A DNA stretch of 64,000 nt from JAZKDW01 sp040387375. GTDB taxonomy: Bacteria; Pseudomonadota; Gammaproteobacteria; Burkholderiales; Burkholderiaceae_D. The stretch spans positions 124,001-188,000 of the forward strand of contig JAZKDW010000029.1 of assembly GCA_040387375.1 (NCBI GenBank), read 5' to 3'. The translations under genes were made by a program, and so were the position numbers. Shown piece after piece: positions 53,100 to 62,887 of the stretch. Position 1 is the first letter of the stretch. Each line of letters opens with the position of its first letter. The notes beneath the pieces were generated by a model. It worked only from the letters and a program-made list of their open reading frames with translations. It ran no database searches and had not been told where the DNA came from.

Positions 53100-53423
53100 A
53101 TGAAAAACAAGATGTTCGGATTGCTGGCATTTCTCAGCCTGTGCCAGGCCGTTTTCGCCCAGGCGCCGGCGCCCGCGGCACAGGTCAGCCGCTACCAGAT
53201 GATGAGCGCGCCATTGACCAACCCGCCGGACGCCGGCGCGAAGCAATCGGCGCGGCTGCTGATACTCGACACCTTCACCGGCGCGCTGACCGCGTGCGAC
53301 TACATTTACAACGATGGCGGCAAGAACAAGGAGGACGGCCGCGAGTATTGGGGTGCGAACGGCATTTGCGCGCCGTTCAGCACTGAAAAAGGCTGGTACG
53401 TGCCGAAGGCGGCGAAGAAGTAG
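53100..53423 (+). CDS. Small exported hypothetical protein
   Basis: A 107-residue protein with a clear signal peptide (MKNKMFGLLAFLSLCQAVFA). The mature part has QSARLLILDTFTGALTACDY and ends GWYVPKAAKK, with two Cys that could form a disulfide. It is divergent from the FKBP gene. No family is recognised. Confidence 0.75.
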   Translation: MKNKMFGLLAFLSLCQAVFAQAPAPAAQVSRYQMMSAPLTNPPDAGAKQSARLLILDTFTGALTACDYIYNDGGKNKEDGREYWGANGICAPFSTEKGWYVPKAAKK

Positions 53424-53711
53424 CTGAGTTTCAGCTACGCCATCCGGTGCTTCAGCCTCGCCTCCCGGATCGGCAAGTTGATCAGCGCGGCGCCGACGGC
53501 AAACTGTATGCGCATGCGAGTACGACCTGCCTGGTGTTTGAGGCCGGATGACGTGCATATGAGCAGCGCCGTCTATCACTCACGGTAATACATATTTATT
53601 TACTTGAAGTAAGGTGATAAGCACGCCTGTTTCTTTCTGTGCGGCATTAAATTCGAGGAATATTGTGTATGATCAGCCAACGTGACTGCGCTGACATAAC
53701 AATATTCCTTC

Positions 53712-56700
53712 ATGCATAGATTCAAACAGGCCGATCAGCCGGCGGCCTCCAACCAGGCAACCGGCGCGAAACAAGCGCCGCAATCAGCATTCAACCTGAA
53801 CCTGTTGCTCAGCAACCTGCCGGGCATGGCGTATCGCTGTATCGTCGACAACAGCGTCTGGAACATGGAATTTGTCAGCGCGGGGGCCCGCGATCTGACG
53901 GGCTATGACGCGGGCGATTTAACCGGAAACCGGGGGCACCGCTATGCGGAAATCATAGTCCCGGAAGACCGCAAGCGCGTGCGCGACGAGATGCTGGCAG
54001 CCTTCAGCGCCGGCCTCCCCTTCCAGATCAAATACCGGATCGTGACTGCATCCGGCGAACCGAAGTGGGTACGCGAGCATGGCAACGCCGTGCGCGGCGC
54101 AGCGGGAGAACTGCTCGCGCTCGAAGGTTTCATCTTCGACATTACGGTTTTCAGACGCGCCCAGCAAGCACTGCGCGAAAGCGAAGAACGTTTCAAGCAT
54201 GTGGCCAAGGCCACTGCCGATGCCATCTGGGACTGGGACCTGCTGTCCGACACGATCTGGTGGAACGAGGGCATGCAAAACCTGTTCGGTTTTACAGCCG
54301 ATGAGATTGAACCGGACAGCCAGTCATGGACCAGACGCATTCATGCCGAGGACAAGGAACGGGTACTGCGGGGCATACACGCAGTCATTGACGGCGATGG
54401 CGAAGCCTGGACGGATGAATACCGCTTTCTTCGCAAGGATGGCTCCTATGCGTATGTGCTGGATCGGGGCCGCGTGATTCGCAACAATGGCAAACCGGTG
54501 CGCATGCTTGGCGGCATGGCGGATCTGTCCGAACGCAAGCTCGCGCAGCTGGAGATTATCCGCATCAACCGCGCATTGCAAATGCGCAGCCGTTGCAGCG
54601 AAGTCCTGATACGCGCTACCGACGAGCAGCAACTCCTCGCCGATGTCTGCCGCCTCGCGGTGGAAATCGGCGGCTACCGCATGGCATGGGTGGGGATGGC
54701 ACAGCACGATGAAGAAAGTTCGATCCTGCCGGCAGCACACTTCGGCGAGAATGCCGGTTATCTGAAACACCTCCGGCTGTCCTGGTCCGACCGCCAGCCT
54801 CACGGACTCGGGCCGGCGGGGCGCGCGATACGTTCCGGGCGGGCAGTCGTGCTGGACGATCTGGCGATCGATGAGGAATCCGAATCCTGGCGTGCATCGG
54901 CGCGCCAGCGCGGCTTTCGTGGCATCGTCTGCCTGCCGCTGCGCGACCGCGACGATGTGCTCGGCGTACTGACACTGCTCACCGCCGGGCACGCGCAGAT
55001 CAGTTCCGATGAATTGGACTTGCTGCAGGCACTGGCCGACGATCTCGCTTTCGGCATCATCAACATGCGCGCCCAGGAAGAGCGGCGGCGGCTGCAGGCG
55101 GCAACCGCAAAAGTCGCGGCCGGCGTTTCCGCGAGCGGCGGCACCGCATTCTTCACCCATCTCGTGCGCAATATGGTGGAGGCGACAGGCGCGCAGGCAG
55201 GCGTCGTGTCGCGCACGTTGCCGGGCTATCCTTCAAAAGCGCGCACCATTGCCGTGGTGGTCGATGGGTCGCCGGCCGACAATTTCGACTACGCGATCGA
55301 CGGCTCGCCCTGCCAGGAGCTGTATGGCGACCCCGATTGTGTTGTGCGTGACAAGCTCGGTCAACGCTTCCCGCAGGCAGCTCCGCTGGTGCCCGATGCG
55401 CAGAGCTATGTGGGCCGGCGCCTGGACAATTCCACGGGCCAGGCCATCGGCATGCTGTTTGTGATATTCCGCGACCCGGTCAAGGAGTCTGATTTCATCA
55501 CCTCCACGCTGCAGATTTTCGGTGCGCGCGTCGCCGCGGAACTGGAGCGGCAGGAAGCCGACTCCCGCATCCGGGATCAGGCATCGCTGCTGGACAATGT
55601 GCGAGACGCCATCATCGTCCGCGGCCTCGATTATCGTATCCTGTTCTGGAACAGGGGCGCCGAGCGTTTGTATGGCTGGTCGTCGGAAGAAGCGGTCGGC
55701 AGGCTGATAAACGATCTGTTCGACACCAGCGGACCTGGCGTCGAGGAGATCACCGGCCAGGTGCTGGAGCATGGCGAATGGACCGGTGAAGTCACGCAGT
55801 TGAAAAAAAATGGCGAAGCCATGATGGTCGAAGCCCATATGACGCTGGTAAAGGACGTCTACGGCGTGCCCAATTCCATCCTCTCGATCACCAACGACAT
55901 CACACAACGCAACGCCGCCCAGGCCAAGATCCAGAACCTGGCTTTCTACGATCCGCTGACCCAGCTGCCTAATCGACTGCTGTTGATGGAACGCCTGCAA
56001 CATGCAATGTCAATCAGCGCCCGCACCCGGAAAATGGGCGCGCTGCTATTCATCGATCTGGATAACTTCAAGACCTTGAATGACACCCTGGGTCACGACA
56101 AGGGCGACTTGCTGCTGCAGCAGGTCGGCCTCCGGCTTGCCGCCTGCGTGCGCGAGAGCGACACCGTGGCCCGGCTGGGCGGCGATGAATTTGTCGTGAT
56201 GCTGGAAGAATTGAGCGAGAACGCGCAGGAAGCCGCGGCACAGACGGAAACGGTCGGCGAAAAAATACTGACCACCTTCAATCAGCCATTCCAGCTTGCC
56301 GGACACGGCCACTTCAGCACCCCCAGCATCGGTGTCACCCTTTTCAGCGGCCAGTCAAACAGCGTCGATGAATTGTTGAAGCGCGCTGACCTGGCGATGT
56401 ATCAAGCCAAGGCTGAAGGCCGCAATGCGATCCGGTTTTTCGACCCCGAGATGCAGACTGCGGTCACTGCGCGCGTGGCGCTGGAGGCGGACTTCCGCCG
56501 CGGATTGCAAAGGCAGGAATTTTTCCTCGAGTACCAGCCGCAGCTGGACGAGGAAAATCGTGTCATCGGCGCCGAAGCGCTGGTACGCTGGCGGCATCCG
56601 GCGCGTGGTCTGGTTACGCCGAACGAATTCATATGCCTCGCCGAAGAAACCGGCTTGATTCTGCCCCTGGGCCTATGGGTGTTGCAGACCGCGTGCGATC

Positions 56701-57236
56701 AGCTGGCAAGCTGGGCGGCACAGCCGGAAACGGCTTACCTCAACCTGTCCGTCAACGTCAGCGCCCGCCAGTTCCGCCACCTCGGCTTTGTCGAACAGGC
56801 GCTCGCCGTGATCGATCGCACCGGCATCAATCCGCAGCGGCTCAAGCTGGAGCTCACCGAGAGCCTGCTGGTCGACAATGTGGAAGAAACCATCGCAAAA
56901 ATGGCAACCCTGAAAGCGCGCGGCATCGGCTTTGCGCTGGATGATTTCGGCACCGGCTATTCCTCGCTTTCCTATCTGAAGCGCCTGCCGCTGGACCAGC
57001 TCAAAATCGATCGCACGTTCGTCAGCGACGTCTTGACCGACGCCAACGACGCGGTCATCGTCCGCACCATCGTCGCGCTCGGGCAAAGCCTCGGCTTGCT
57101 GGTCATTGCCGAAGGGGTGGAAACCATCGCGCAGCGCGATTTCCTCGCTCGCCAGGGTTGCCATGTTTTCCAGGGATATCTGTACAGCCAGCCCCTGACC
57201 GCCGAACAGTTCGAAGACTTCATCCGCTGCAATTGA
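53712..57236 (+). CDS. PAS-PAS-GAF-GAF-PAS-GGDEF-EAL sensor protein
   Basis: 1174 residues with no transmembrane helix. Order: PAS (about 30-150), PAS with ESEERFKHVAKATADAIWDW (about 160-285), GAF (about 300-460; VGMAQHDEESSILPAAHFG), a divergent GAF-like segment (about 475-625), PAS (about 630-760; VRDAIIVRGLDYRILFWNRG), GGDEF with the RESD inhibitory site, and EAL with AEALVRW, ELTES, LDDFGTGYSSL and IAEGVET. Both enzyme domains look intact. The mature start is uncertain within the first 25 polar residues. It overlaps the 3' end of the convergent DTW gene by 17 bp. Confidence 0.93.
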   Translation: MHRFKQADQPAASNQATGAKQAPQSAFNLNLLLSNLPGMAYRCIVDNSVWNMEFVSAGARDLTGYDAGDLTGNRGHRYAEIIVPEDRKRVRDEMLAAFSAGLPFQIKYRIVTASGEPKWVREHGNAVRGAAGELLALEGFIFDITVFRRAQQALRESEERFKHVAKATADAIWDWDLLSDTIWWNEGMQNLFGFTADEIEPDSQSWTRRIHAEDKERVLRGIHAVIDGDGEAWTDEYRFLRKDGSYAYVLDRGRVIRNNGKPVRMLGGMADLSERKLAQLEIIRINRALQMRSRCSEVLIRATDEQQLLADVCRLAVEIGGYRMAWVGMAQHDEESSILPAAHFGENAGYLKHLRLSWSDRQPHGLGPAGRAIRSGRAVVLDDLAIDEESESWRASARQRGFRGIVCLPLRDRDDVLGVLTLLTAGHAQISSDELDLLQALADDLAFGIINMRAQEERRRLQAATAKVAAGVSASGGTAFFTHLVRNMVEATGAQAGVVSRTLPGYPSKARTIAVVVDGSPADNFDYAIDGSPCQELYGDPDCVVRDKLGQRFPQAAPLVPDAQSYVGRRLDNSTGQAIGMLFVIFRDPVKESDFITSTLQIFGARVAAELERQEADSRIRDQASLLDNVRDAIIVRGLDYRILFWNRGAERLYGWSSEEAVGRLINDLFDTSGPGVEEITGQVLEHGEWTGEVTQLKKNGEAMMVEAHMTLVKDVYGVPNSILSITNDITQRNAAQAKIQNLAFYDPLTQLPNRLLLMERLQHAMSISARTRKMGALLFIDLDNFKTLNDTLGHDKGDLLLQQVGLRLAACVRESDTVARLGGDEFVVMLEELSENAQEAAAQTETVGEKILTTFNQPFQLAGHGHFSTPSIGVTLFSGQSNSVDELLKRADLAMYQAKAEGRNAIRFFDPEMQTAVTARVALEADFRRGLQRQEFFLEYQPQLDEENRVIGAEALVRWRHPARGLVTPNEFICLAEETGLILPLGLWVLQTACDQLASWAAQPETAYLNLSVNVSARQFRHLGFVEQALAVIDRTGINPQRLKLELTESLLVDNVEETIAKMATLKARGIGFALDDFGTGYSSLSYLKRLPLDQLKIDRTFVSDVLTDANDAVIVRTIVALGQSLGLLVIAEGVETIAQRDFLARQGCHVFQGYLYSQPLTAEQFEDFIRCN

Positions 57237-57870
57237 AGCCGGATTGCTGCGCCACAAAGCCATCAAACGCATCCAGCAGGGGCTGGAATTTCCGGCTGTC
57301 CCGCTCCAGCTGCATCAAGGCCTGACAAGTGGCTTCCAGCGTTGACAGCTGACCGGGCGCATGCGCCTTGCGAATCCGGTAGTGTGATGGCGCCGACCCG
57401 TCGAGCGCCAGGCGCGGCAGATGTTGCAGCAGCGGGTTAAGGTAGAGCATCTTCCGGCTTTTGCGCCAGGTACCGTCGAGCACCACCAGGCGCAGACTTG
57501 CCGGATCGCGCAACAGCGGTTCAGCCAGAGCGCGCGGCGCCGCCAGGCCCATCGCCATTTGTCCGGGCGTCTCCGGATACAGCAGGACCGCTTGCCGGCC
57601 GCCCTTCCCGCATGACCGTGGAAGCGGCGCATGCAGCAATGCGTGCAGGGCCTTTTCCTCGAACACTTCTCCGGTGACCAGCACGCTGTGCGGCAGGCTC
57701 AGGTGCAGCAGGCGGGCACTGCCTTTCGCATGGGTGACTTCCAGCGGATGCTGCAGGATCACCACCTCGACCGTATGCTGCGCCGGCCTGATCCAGTGGC
57801 AAATGCAGGATTTTTGCGGGCGCAGGCAGGTCGCGCACATCAGGCGTTTTGAATCGGGTAAACGGGTCAT
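57220..57870 (-). CDS. DTW-domain tRNA-uridine aminocarboxypropyltransferase
   Basis: 216 residues from ATG 57870 (MTRLPDSKRLMCATCLRPQK). The DTW-domain motif DGTWRKSRKM and the N-terminal CATCLRPQKSCICHW zinc-like Cys cluster are present. The family (TapT/YfiP) adds the acp group from SAM to tRNA uridines. An open frame extends upstream to 58059 but is low-complexity and overlaps the divergent gene's promoter. The 3' end overlaps the large sensor gene. Confidence 0.88.
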   Translation of the reverse strand: MTRLPDSKRLMCATCLRPQKSCICHWIRPAQHTVEVVILQHPLEVTHAKGSARLLHLSLPHSVLVTGEVFEEKALHALLHAPLPRSCGKGGRQAVLLYPETPGQMAMGLAAPRALAEPLLRDPASLRLVVLDGTWRKSRKMLYLNPLLQHLPRLALDGSAPSHYRIRKAHAPGQLSTLEATCQALMQLERDSRKFQPLLDAFDGFVAQQSGFNCSG

Positions 57871-58051
57871 GGTCGGGCGCGGCGTCTGGACGGCAGGTTG
57901 CACATTGTAGATCAGGGCTGCAGAGTGCGGCGATGAAACGGGCTCCTCGGCGGGTGAATGATTTCCCTCCGATGACACGCTGATTTCACTTGAATTCGGT
58001 CTGCCAAATGCCACACTTCGATATCCGGTCTTATCGGAAAAGGAGATTGAC

Positions 58052-59866
58052 ATGTTCAAAGTGAAACAACTCGGCGCCGCAATTGCCGGCCTTGGCGTGA
58101 TTGCCGGCGCTGCCTATGCCACGGGGAATCCGCCCCGGCCTGCCATCGACCCTGCCACCCTGATTGGCATTTCCGGACCGCTCTGCCTGAAGGGCACAGG
58201 TAATGCCCCCATGAAAAAAGTGTTCTACCAGCTTGCGGCCTCAACAACCGAACTGAAACCGTTCGGCCAGTTGCCGCAGGGCGAACAGAAAATGCCGGCG
58301 CCGCAACGCATGCAGCCATTGTGGAACAACCTCGGCACACTGACCCAACCGATCACCACCAGCAAGCCGCTGGCGCAGCAATATTTCAACCAGGGACTGC
58401 GCCTGGCTTTTGCCTTCAACCACGATGAAGCCGCACGCGCATTCCGGACCGCGCAGACACTGGATCCGGCATGCGCGATGTGTTATTGGGGCGAGGCGCT
58501 GGTGTTGGGACCCAACATCAATCTGGCGATGGATGAAAAAGCCGTCGCGCCCGCGGTCACCGCCAGCCGCAAGGCAGTGTCCCTGATGGCAAACGCGAGC
58601 CCGAAGGAACAGGCGATGATCAAGGCGCTCTCCTCCCGCTATTCCGCTGACCCGAAGATCGAGCGGACAACGCTCGATGCCGCCTACGCCGATGCGATGC
58701 GCCAGGTCGCCACGCGATATCCGGATGACCAGAATATTGCGGTGCTGTATGCCGAATCGCTGATGGACCTGACGCCGTGGGATTACTGGGAAGCCGGCGG
58801 CGCCAGGCCCAAGGGCCGGACCGCCGAGATAGTTACCACGCTGGAGCGTGTGCTGAAGGCGAACCCGGAACATCCGGGCGCGATTCACTACTACATCCAT
58901 ACGGTCGAAGCATCGACCGAGCCGAAGCGGGCCGAACCGTATGCGGAACGGCTGGGCGCGCTGATGCCGGGCGCCGGTCACGTGGTGCACATGCCTACAC
59001 ATATTTATTATCGTGTCGGGCGCTACAAGGATTCGCTGGCAGCCAACAAGCGCGCCGTTGCCGTGGACGAGGCCTACATCGCGGACCAGAACCCCGCCGG
59101 CATTTATCCCCTCAGCTACTATCCGCACAACGTGCATTTTGCGCTGGTCTCGGCGCAGATGGCTGGGGACGGCAAGACGGTGATCGAAGCCGCCGACAAG
59201 CTTGCCGCGATCGTCACCGACGACACCGCGCGCGCTTTCGCGATCGCCCAGCCGGTAAAGGTAGCGCCATACTTCGCGCATGCGCAATTCAGCGCGCCGG
59301 ATACGACGCTGGCCATTCCCGCTCCCGGCGCCGGCCTGCCGTATGTCGAGGCCATGTGGCATTACGCGCGCGGCGTCGCCTTTGCCGCCAAAGGTGAACG
59401 CGACAATGCGCGCAAGGAAGCAGCGGCGATCAGGCGCCTGCGCCAGGCAGGCAATTTTTCCACCCTGACCGACGCCGGGATACCGGCCCAGGATGTGCTC
59501 CAGATCGCAGCGCTCGTGGTTGACGCCCGCATTGCACAGGCCAGCGGCGATCCTGCCGCCGCGGTTGGCAATTTTGAAAAGGCGGCGGCGGTGGAAGATA
59601 CGCTGGCCTACATGGAACCGCCCTATTGGTATTATCCGGTGCGGCAATCGCTGGGCGCGGCGCTGCTGCAGAAAGGCGACCTGGCCGGCGCGGAACAGGC
59701 TTTCCGCACCAGCCTGGCGCGCGCGCCCAACAATGGCTGGGCACTGTACGGACTGGGCGAGGTGTACCGGAAACGCGGTGATACCAGGCTGTCTTCCGCC
59801 GCCGACGAGCTGTTGGCCAAAGCCTGGGCAGGCGAACGCGCTCAGCTCAGCCTGGCCCGGCTTTAA
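58052..59866 (+). CDS. Exported TPR-repeat protein
   Basis: A 604-residue protein with a strong AAGGAG ribosome site and a signal peptide (MFKVKQLGAAIAGLGVIAGA). Helical repeats dominate; examples are YFNQGLRLAFAFNHDEAARA, HPGAIHYYIHTVEASTEPKR and LGAALLQKGDLAGAEQAFRT. The pattern QGLRLAFAFNHDEAARAFR and CAMCYWGEALVLGPNINLAM matches a widespread family of periplasmic TPR proteins of unknown role. The stop codon abuts the left end of the palindromic element. Confidence 0.88.
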   Translation: MFKVKQLGAAIAGLGVIAGAAYATGNPPRPAIDPATLIGISGPLCLKGTGNAPMKKVFYQLAASTTELKPFGQLPQGEQKMPAPQRMQPLWNNLGTLTQPITTSKPLAQQYFNQGLRLAFAFNHDEAARAFRTAQTLDPACAMCYWGEALVLGPNINLAMDEKAVAPAVTASRKAVSLMANASPKEQAMIKALSSRYSADPKIERTTLDAAYADAMRQVATRYPDDQNIAVLYAESLMDLTPWDYWEAGGARPKGRTAEIVTTLERVLKANPEHPGAIHYYIHTVEASTEPKRAEPYAERLGALMPGAGHVVHMPTHIYYRVGRYKDSLAANKRAVAVDEAYIADQNPAGIYPLSYYPHNVHFALVSAQMAGDGKTVIEAADKLAAIVTDDTARAFAIAQPVKVAPYFAHAQFSAPDTTLAIPAPGAGLPYVEAMWHYARGVAFAAKGERDNARKEAAAIRRLRQAGNFSTLTDAGIPAQDVLQIAALVVDARIAQASGDPAAAVGNFEKAAAVEDTLAYMEPPYWYYPVRQSLGAALLQKGDLAGAEQAFRTSLARAPNNGWALYGLGEVYRKRGDTRLSSAADELLAKAWAGERAQLSLARL

Positions 59867-60024
59867 GAGCCTATCCCAGTAGGTCAAGTCGTCGTGGCGG
59901 GGCGCTTTGCGTCCGGCACTGCGTTGTGTCTCCTTGCCATGGCTAGCCATGTCGCGTCGCCACGCCTTGTTCCGAACGCAAATCACCTCCGCCACAACTG
60001 ACTCGCCCTACTGGGATAGGCTCT
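59866..60024. mobile_element. MITE-like palindromic element
   Basis: 159 bp bounded by exact 18-bp inverted repeats AGAGCCTATCCCAGTAGG and its complement. The similarity continues inward to about 36 bp through AGTC and GTGGCGG, and the interior (TTTGCGT-CCGG against CCG-ACGCAAA) keeps pairing, so nearly the whole element folds as one imperfect hairpin. It encodes nothing. The left end overlaps the TAA of the TPR gene by one base. It is probably mobilised by a transposase elsewhere. Confidence 0.75.
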
Positions 60025-60039
60025 AAGAAGAATTCACCA

Positions 60040-60074
60040 CCAGCGAGGTCGCGCCACCTCGCTGGCATTTTTTT
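60040..60074 (+). terminator. Rho-independent terminator after the TPR gene
   Basis: CCAGCGAGGT-CGCGCC-ACCTCGCTGG is followed by CA and seven T. It lies just beyond the MITE-like element. Confidence 0.9.
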
Positions 60075-60244
60075 GCGCAGGCAGCAGCCCTGCCCGTCTT
60101 CCTCCCGCCTGAATGCAGCTATACTTTACAAAAAGCCGACATTGCGTCAGACGGTGCAAGTAGCCATTATCAACGCGCGACAGAATATCTATTACCGCCC
60201 GCGCGTGTGAAGTTAGTGCATTTTCAATACCACCGGGAAGCCCA

Positions 60245-62632
60245 ATGAACGCTAATTTCGAGTGGCCGTTACCGGCGCATTTCGCCGCCGTGACAAAAAC
60301 CTCTGCCGCCTTCGCCCACGGTGAGCCAGGCGTGCTGATCATGAAAGACGGACACCGGCAGACCGGAGATCTGATCCGGTTCGATCCCGACGCGGCGATG
60401 CTGGAATTCCATCCGGAACGCGCCACATCGAACGTCAATATCAGCATTTCGGGCGTGCGCAGTCTTCGCCTGACCAATCTGGTCGAACTCAAGCGTCTTG
60501 CTCTCCCAGGCGCCGGCGCCGAAGCCGACATTTTTCCAGCGCCGATCAAACAGAAATGTATCGTCCAGTTCAAGGATGGCGAAAGTCTGGTGTCGGAAAC
60601 GATCGGATTTGTTCTGCAGCCGTTTGGACTGTTCCTGTTCATCTCCAGTTACGGGAACTATGTCGTGCGCTGGTTCATACCCACAGAATCAATTACCAGT
60701 TACCAGATCGGCGACCATCTCGGGAAATTGCTGGTCGACGAAAAAATACTGACGCCCGAAAATATCAGCGACGGCCTGGAAATACAGGAAAAGCTGCGGG
60801 CGCAGAAACTCGGCGAGTATTTGCTCCAGCAAAAGATCCTGACCCGGCAGCAGGTGGAAACCGCGCTTGAAAACCAGCAGCGCCTGCCGCCGATCCGGCT
60901 TGGCGACGCGCTGATCAAGGAAAAAATCATCACGGAGCAGCAGCTTGCGCACGCATTGATGATGCAAGGCAGGGATCGCAAGAAGCAGCTGGGCGAAATC
61001 CTGGTCGGAATGGAGCTGGTGGACAAGACGACCATCAAGCGTGTACTGGCGCAAAAGCTGGGCATCCCGTTCGTCACCCTGTCGAAATTTCAATTCGATC
61101 CGAACCTGATCAAGGCGATCAGCGCCGACCTGGTGCGCAAGTACATGATGATGCCGCTGTACCGCACCGACACCCGCGTCGTGGTGGCGATGGAAAACCC
61201 GCTCAATGCGGAAGCGCTGAAGGACATGGCATTCTGGACCAGATTGCGGGTTGATCCGGTGATGGCGTCAGCAGAAGATCTGGAAGGAACCATCAAGCAG
61301 TTTTACGGCCTGCAAGGCGAGCGTGCGAATATTGCCGAACTGGTTTCGGCGCTGGATGCGGACTACGTGTCGACAACGGACAGCGCTGCCAACGAGGCGG
61401 TCACGGAATCCGATAATACGCTGGTACGGCTGGTCAACAAGATCATCGTCGACGCGCATACATCGGGCGCTTCTGACATTCATATCGAATCGATGAAGGA
61501 AAACCGGCCGACCCGCGTGCGGTTCCGCAAGGATGGGATCATGTCCTTTTATTCGGACATACCCGCAAATTTCCGCAACGCCCTGATTTCCCGCATAAAA
61601 ATCATGGCCCGCCTCGACATTTCCGAAAAGCGGCATTCACAGGACGGCAAGATCAACTTCGAGCAAGCCGGACTGGCAAAGATCGAATTACGCATCGTGA
61701 CCATGCCGACCACCGACGGCCTTGAAGACATCGTCATGCGCATACTGGCGGTGCCAAAGGCCGTCTCGCTGGAGAGCCTGGGTGTGTCGCCCGAGCTCCT
61801 CGAGAGCTTGCAAAGGCTGGCTCTGAAACCCCATGGCCTGCTGTTCGTGTGCGGACCGACCGGCTCCGGAAAAACCACGACCCTGCATGCCTTGCTCGGT
61901 TATATCAATACGCCGGAACGTAAAATATGGACGGTGGAAGATCCGGTCGAAATCACCCAGGACGGTCTGCGCCAGGTGCAGGTACAGTCCCGGATCGAAT
62001 GGACTTTCGCGTCCATATTACGCAGTTTCATGCGCGCCGATCCCGACGTCATCATGGTCGGCGAGACGCGCGATCAGGAAACCGCGAAGACGGTCATCGA
62101 AGCGTCGCTGACCGGGCATCTGGTGTTTTCGACCATGCATACCAACAGCGCGGTGGAAACGGTCGTGCGTCTGCTCGACCTCGGCCTCGACCCCTTCAAT
62201 TTTGCCGATGCGCTGCTGGGTGTGGTCGGACAGCGCCTGGTACGCCGCTTGTGTACCGCCTGCCGCAAGTCTTCTGCCGCGACGGACGAAGAACTCGATA
62301 TGCTGGCGCATGAATTCTGTTTTGAAACCGATCTTGATCCGGCCGCCATACTGAGGCAATGGAAATCCGCGCACACCGACGCGGAAGGCCGGATAACCCT
62401 GTATCACGCGGAAGGCTGCATGCAATGCAATGGCACCGGTTACAAGGGCAGGCTCGGCGTATATGAATTGCTGACGAACAGCGCCCGCATGAAAAAGCAG
62501 ATCCACGCCAAGGCAACCGTCGCCGACATGGCGAGTGCCGCCATTGCGGAGGGAATGCGCACCCTGCGGCAGGACGGCATTGAGAAAATATTCCAGGGCC
62601 ATACCGACTGGGCGCAAATAAAAATGATCTGA
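60245..62632 (+). CDS. GspE/PilB-type ATPase with four MshEN-like motifs
   Basis: A 795-residue secretion/pilus-type ATPase. Residues 1-155 hold two similar beta-rich segments (VLIMKDGHRQTGDLIRF and CIVQFKDGESLVSETIGF). Residues 158-275 hold four repeats of the (H/K/R/Q)LGxxL-(x)-IxT/xxxL-xxxQ kind, with the Leu-Gly pair at 159, 189, 219 and 249, a 30-residue period. This is the MshEN c-di-GMP-binding motif, normally present twice. The ATPase has Walker A GPTGSGKT (537-544), the Asp box VEDPVEITQDG, VMVGETRDQETAK and a zinc site CTACRKS with CMQCNGTGYKGRLG. No pilus or secretion genes are adjacent. Confidence 0.9.
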   Translation: MNANFEWPLPAHFAAVTKTSAAFAHGEPGVLIMKDGHRQTGDLIRFDPDAAMLEFHPERATSNVNISISGVRSLRLTNLVELKRLALPGAGAEADIFPAPIKQKCIVQFKDGESLVSETIGFVLQPFGLFLFISSYGNYVVRWFIPTESITSYQIGDHLGKLLVDEKILTPENISDGLEIQEKLRAQKLGEYLLQQKILTRQQVETALENQQRLPPIRLGDALIKEKIITEQQLAHALMMQGRDRKKQLGEILVGMELVDKTTIKRVLAQKLGIPFVTLSKFQFDPNLIKAISADLVRKYMMMPLYRTDTRVVVAMENPLNAEALKDMAFWTRLRVDPVMASAEDLEGTIKQFYGLQGERANIAELVSALDADYVSTTDSAANEAVTESDNTLVRLVNKIIVDAHTSGASDIHIESMKENRPTRVRFRKDGIMSFYSDIPANFRNALISRIKIMARLDISEKRHSQDGKINFEQAGLAKIELRIVTMPTTDGLEDIVMRILAVPKAVSLESLGVSPELLESLQRLALKPHGLLFVCGPTGSGKTTTLHALLGYINTPERKIWTVEDPVEITQDGLRQVQVQSRIEWTFASILRSFMRADPDVIMVGETRDQETAKTVIEASLTGHLVFSTMHTNSAVETVVRLLDLGLDPFNFADALLGVVGQRLVRRLCTACRKSSAATDEELDMLAHEFCFETDLDPAAILRQWKSAHTDAEGRITLYHAEGCMQCNGTGYKGRLGVYELLTNSARMKKQIHAKATVADMASAAIAEGMRTLRQDGIEKIFQGHTDWAQIKMI

Positions 62633-62637
62633 CCTGC

Positions 62638-62667
62638 AAGCCGTCTCGCCTGAAGTGAGACGGCTTT
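62638..62667 (+). terminator. Probable terminator after the ATPase gene
   Basis: AGCCGTCTC-N9-GAGACGGCT followed by TT, 5 bp after the stop. The T-run is short, so efficiency is uncertain. Confidence 0.7.
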
Positions 62668-62887
62668 GCCTGACCTCTCAGGCCAGGATGACGGAATCCC
62701 TCTTCAACCGCAGGCCTCCCTGCCGCTTGCAATAACTGCGCCCTCAGACATCAGCCGGGCATCCAGGTTGCATATTAATTTTATTTTTTTAACATCGAGA
62801 AAGAATATTGTCGATTGCGCTAATGTCCTTTAGAGTGACCGCATCTATTTTTACGTCCGGTTTCCGGACACTTCGCCCTGGAGATCA

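Noticed and set aside
58241..59995. 584-codon open frame on the minus strand
   Set aside because: Antisense to the TPR protein, which has a strong ribosome site and signal peptide.
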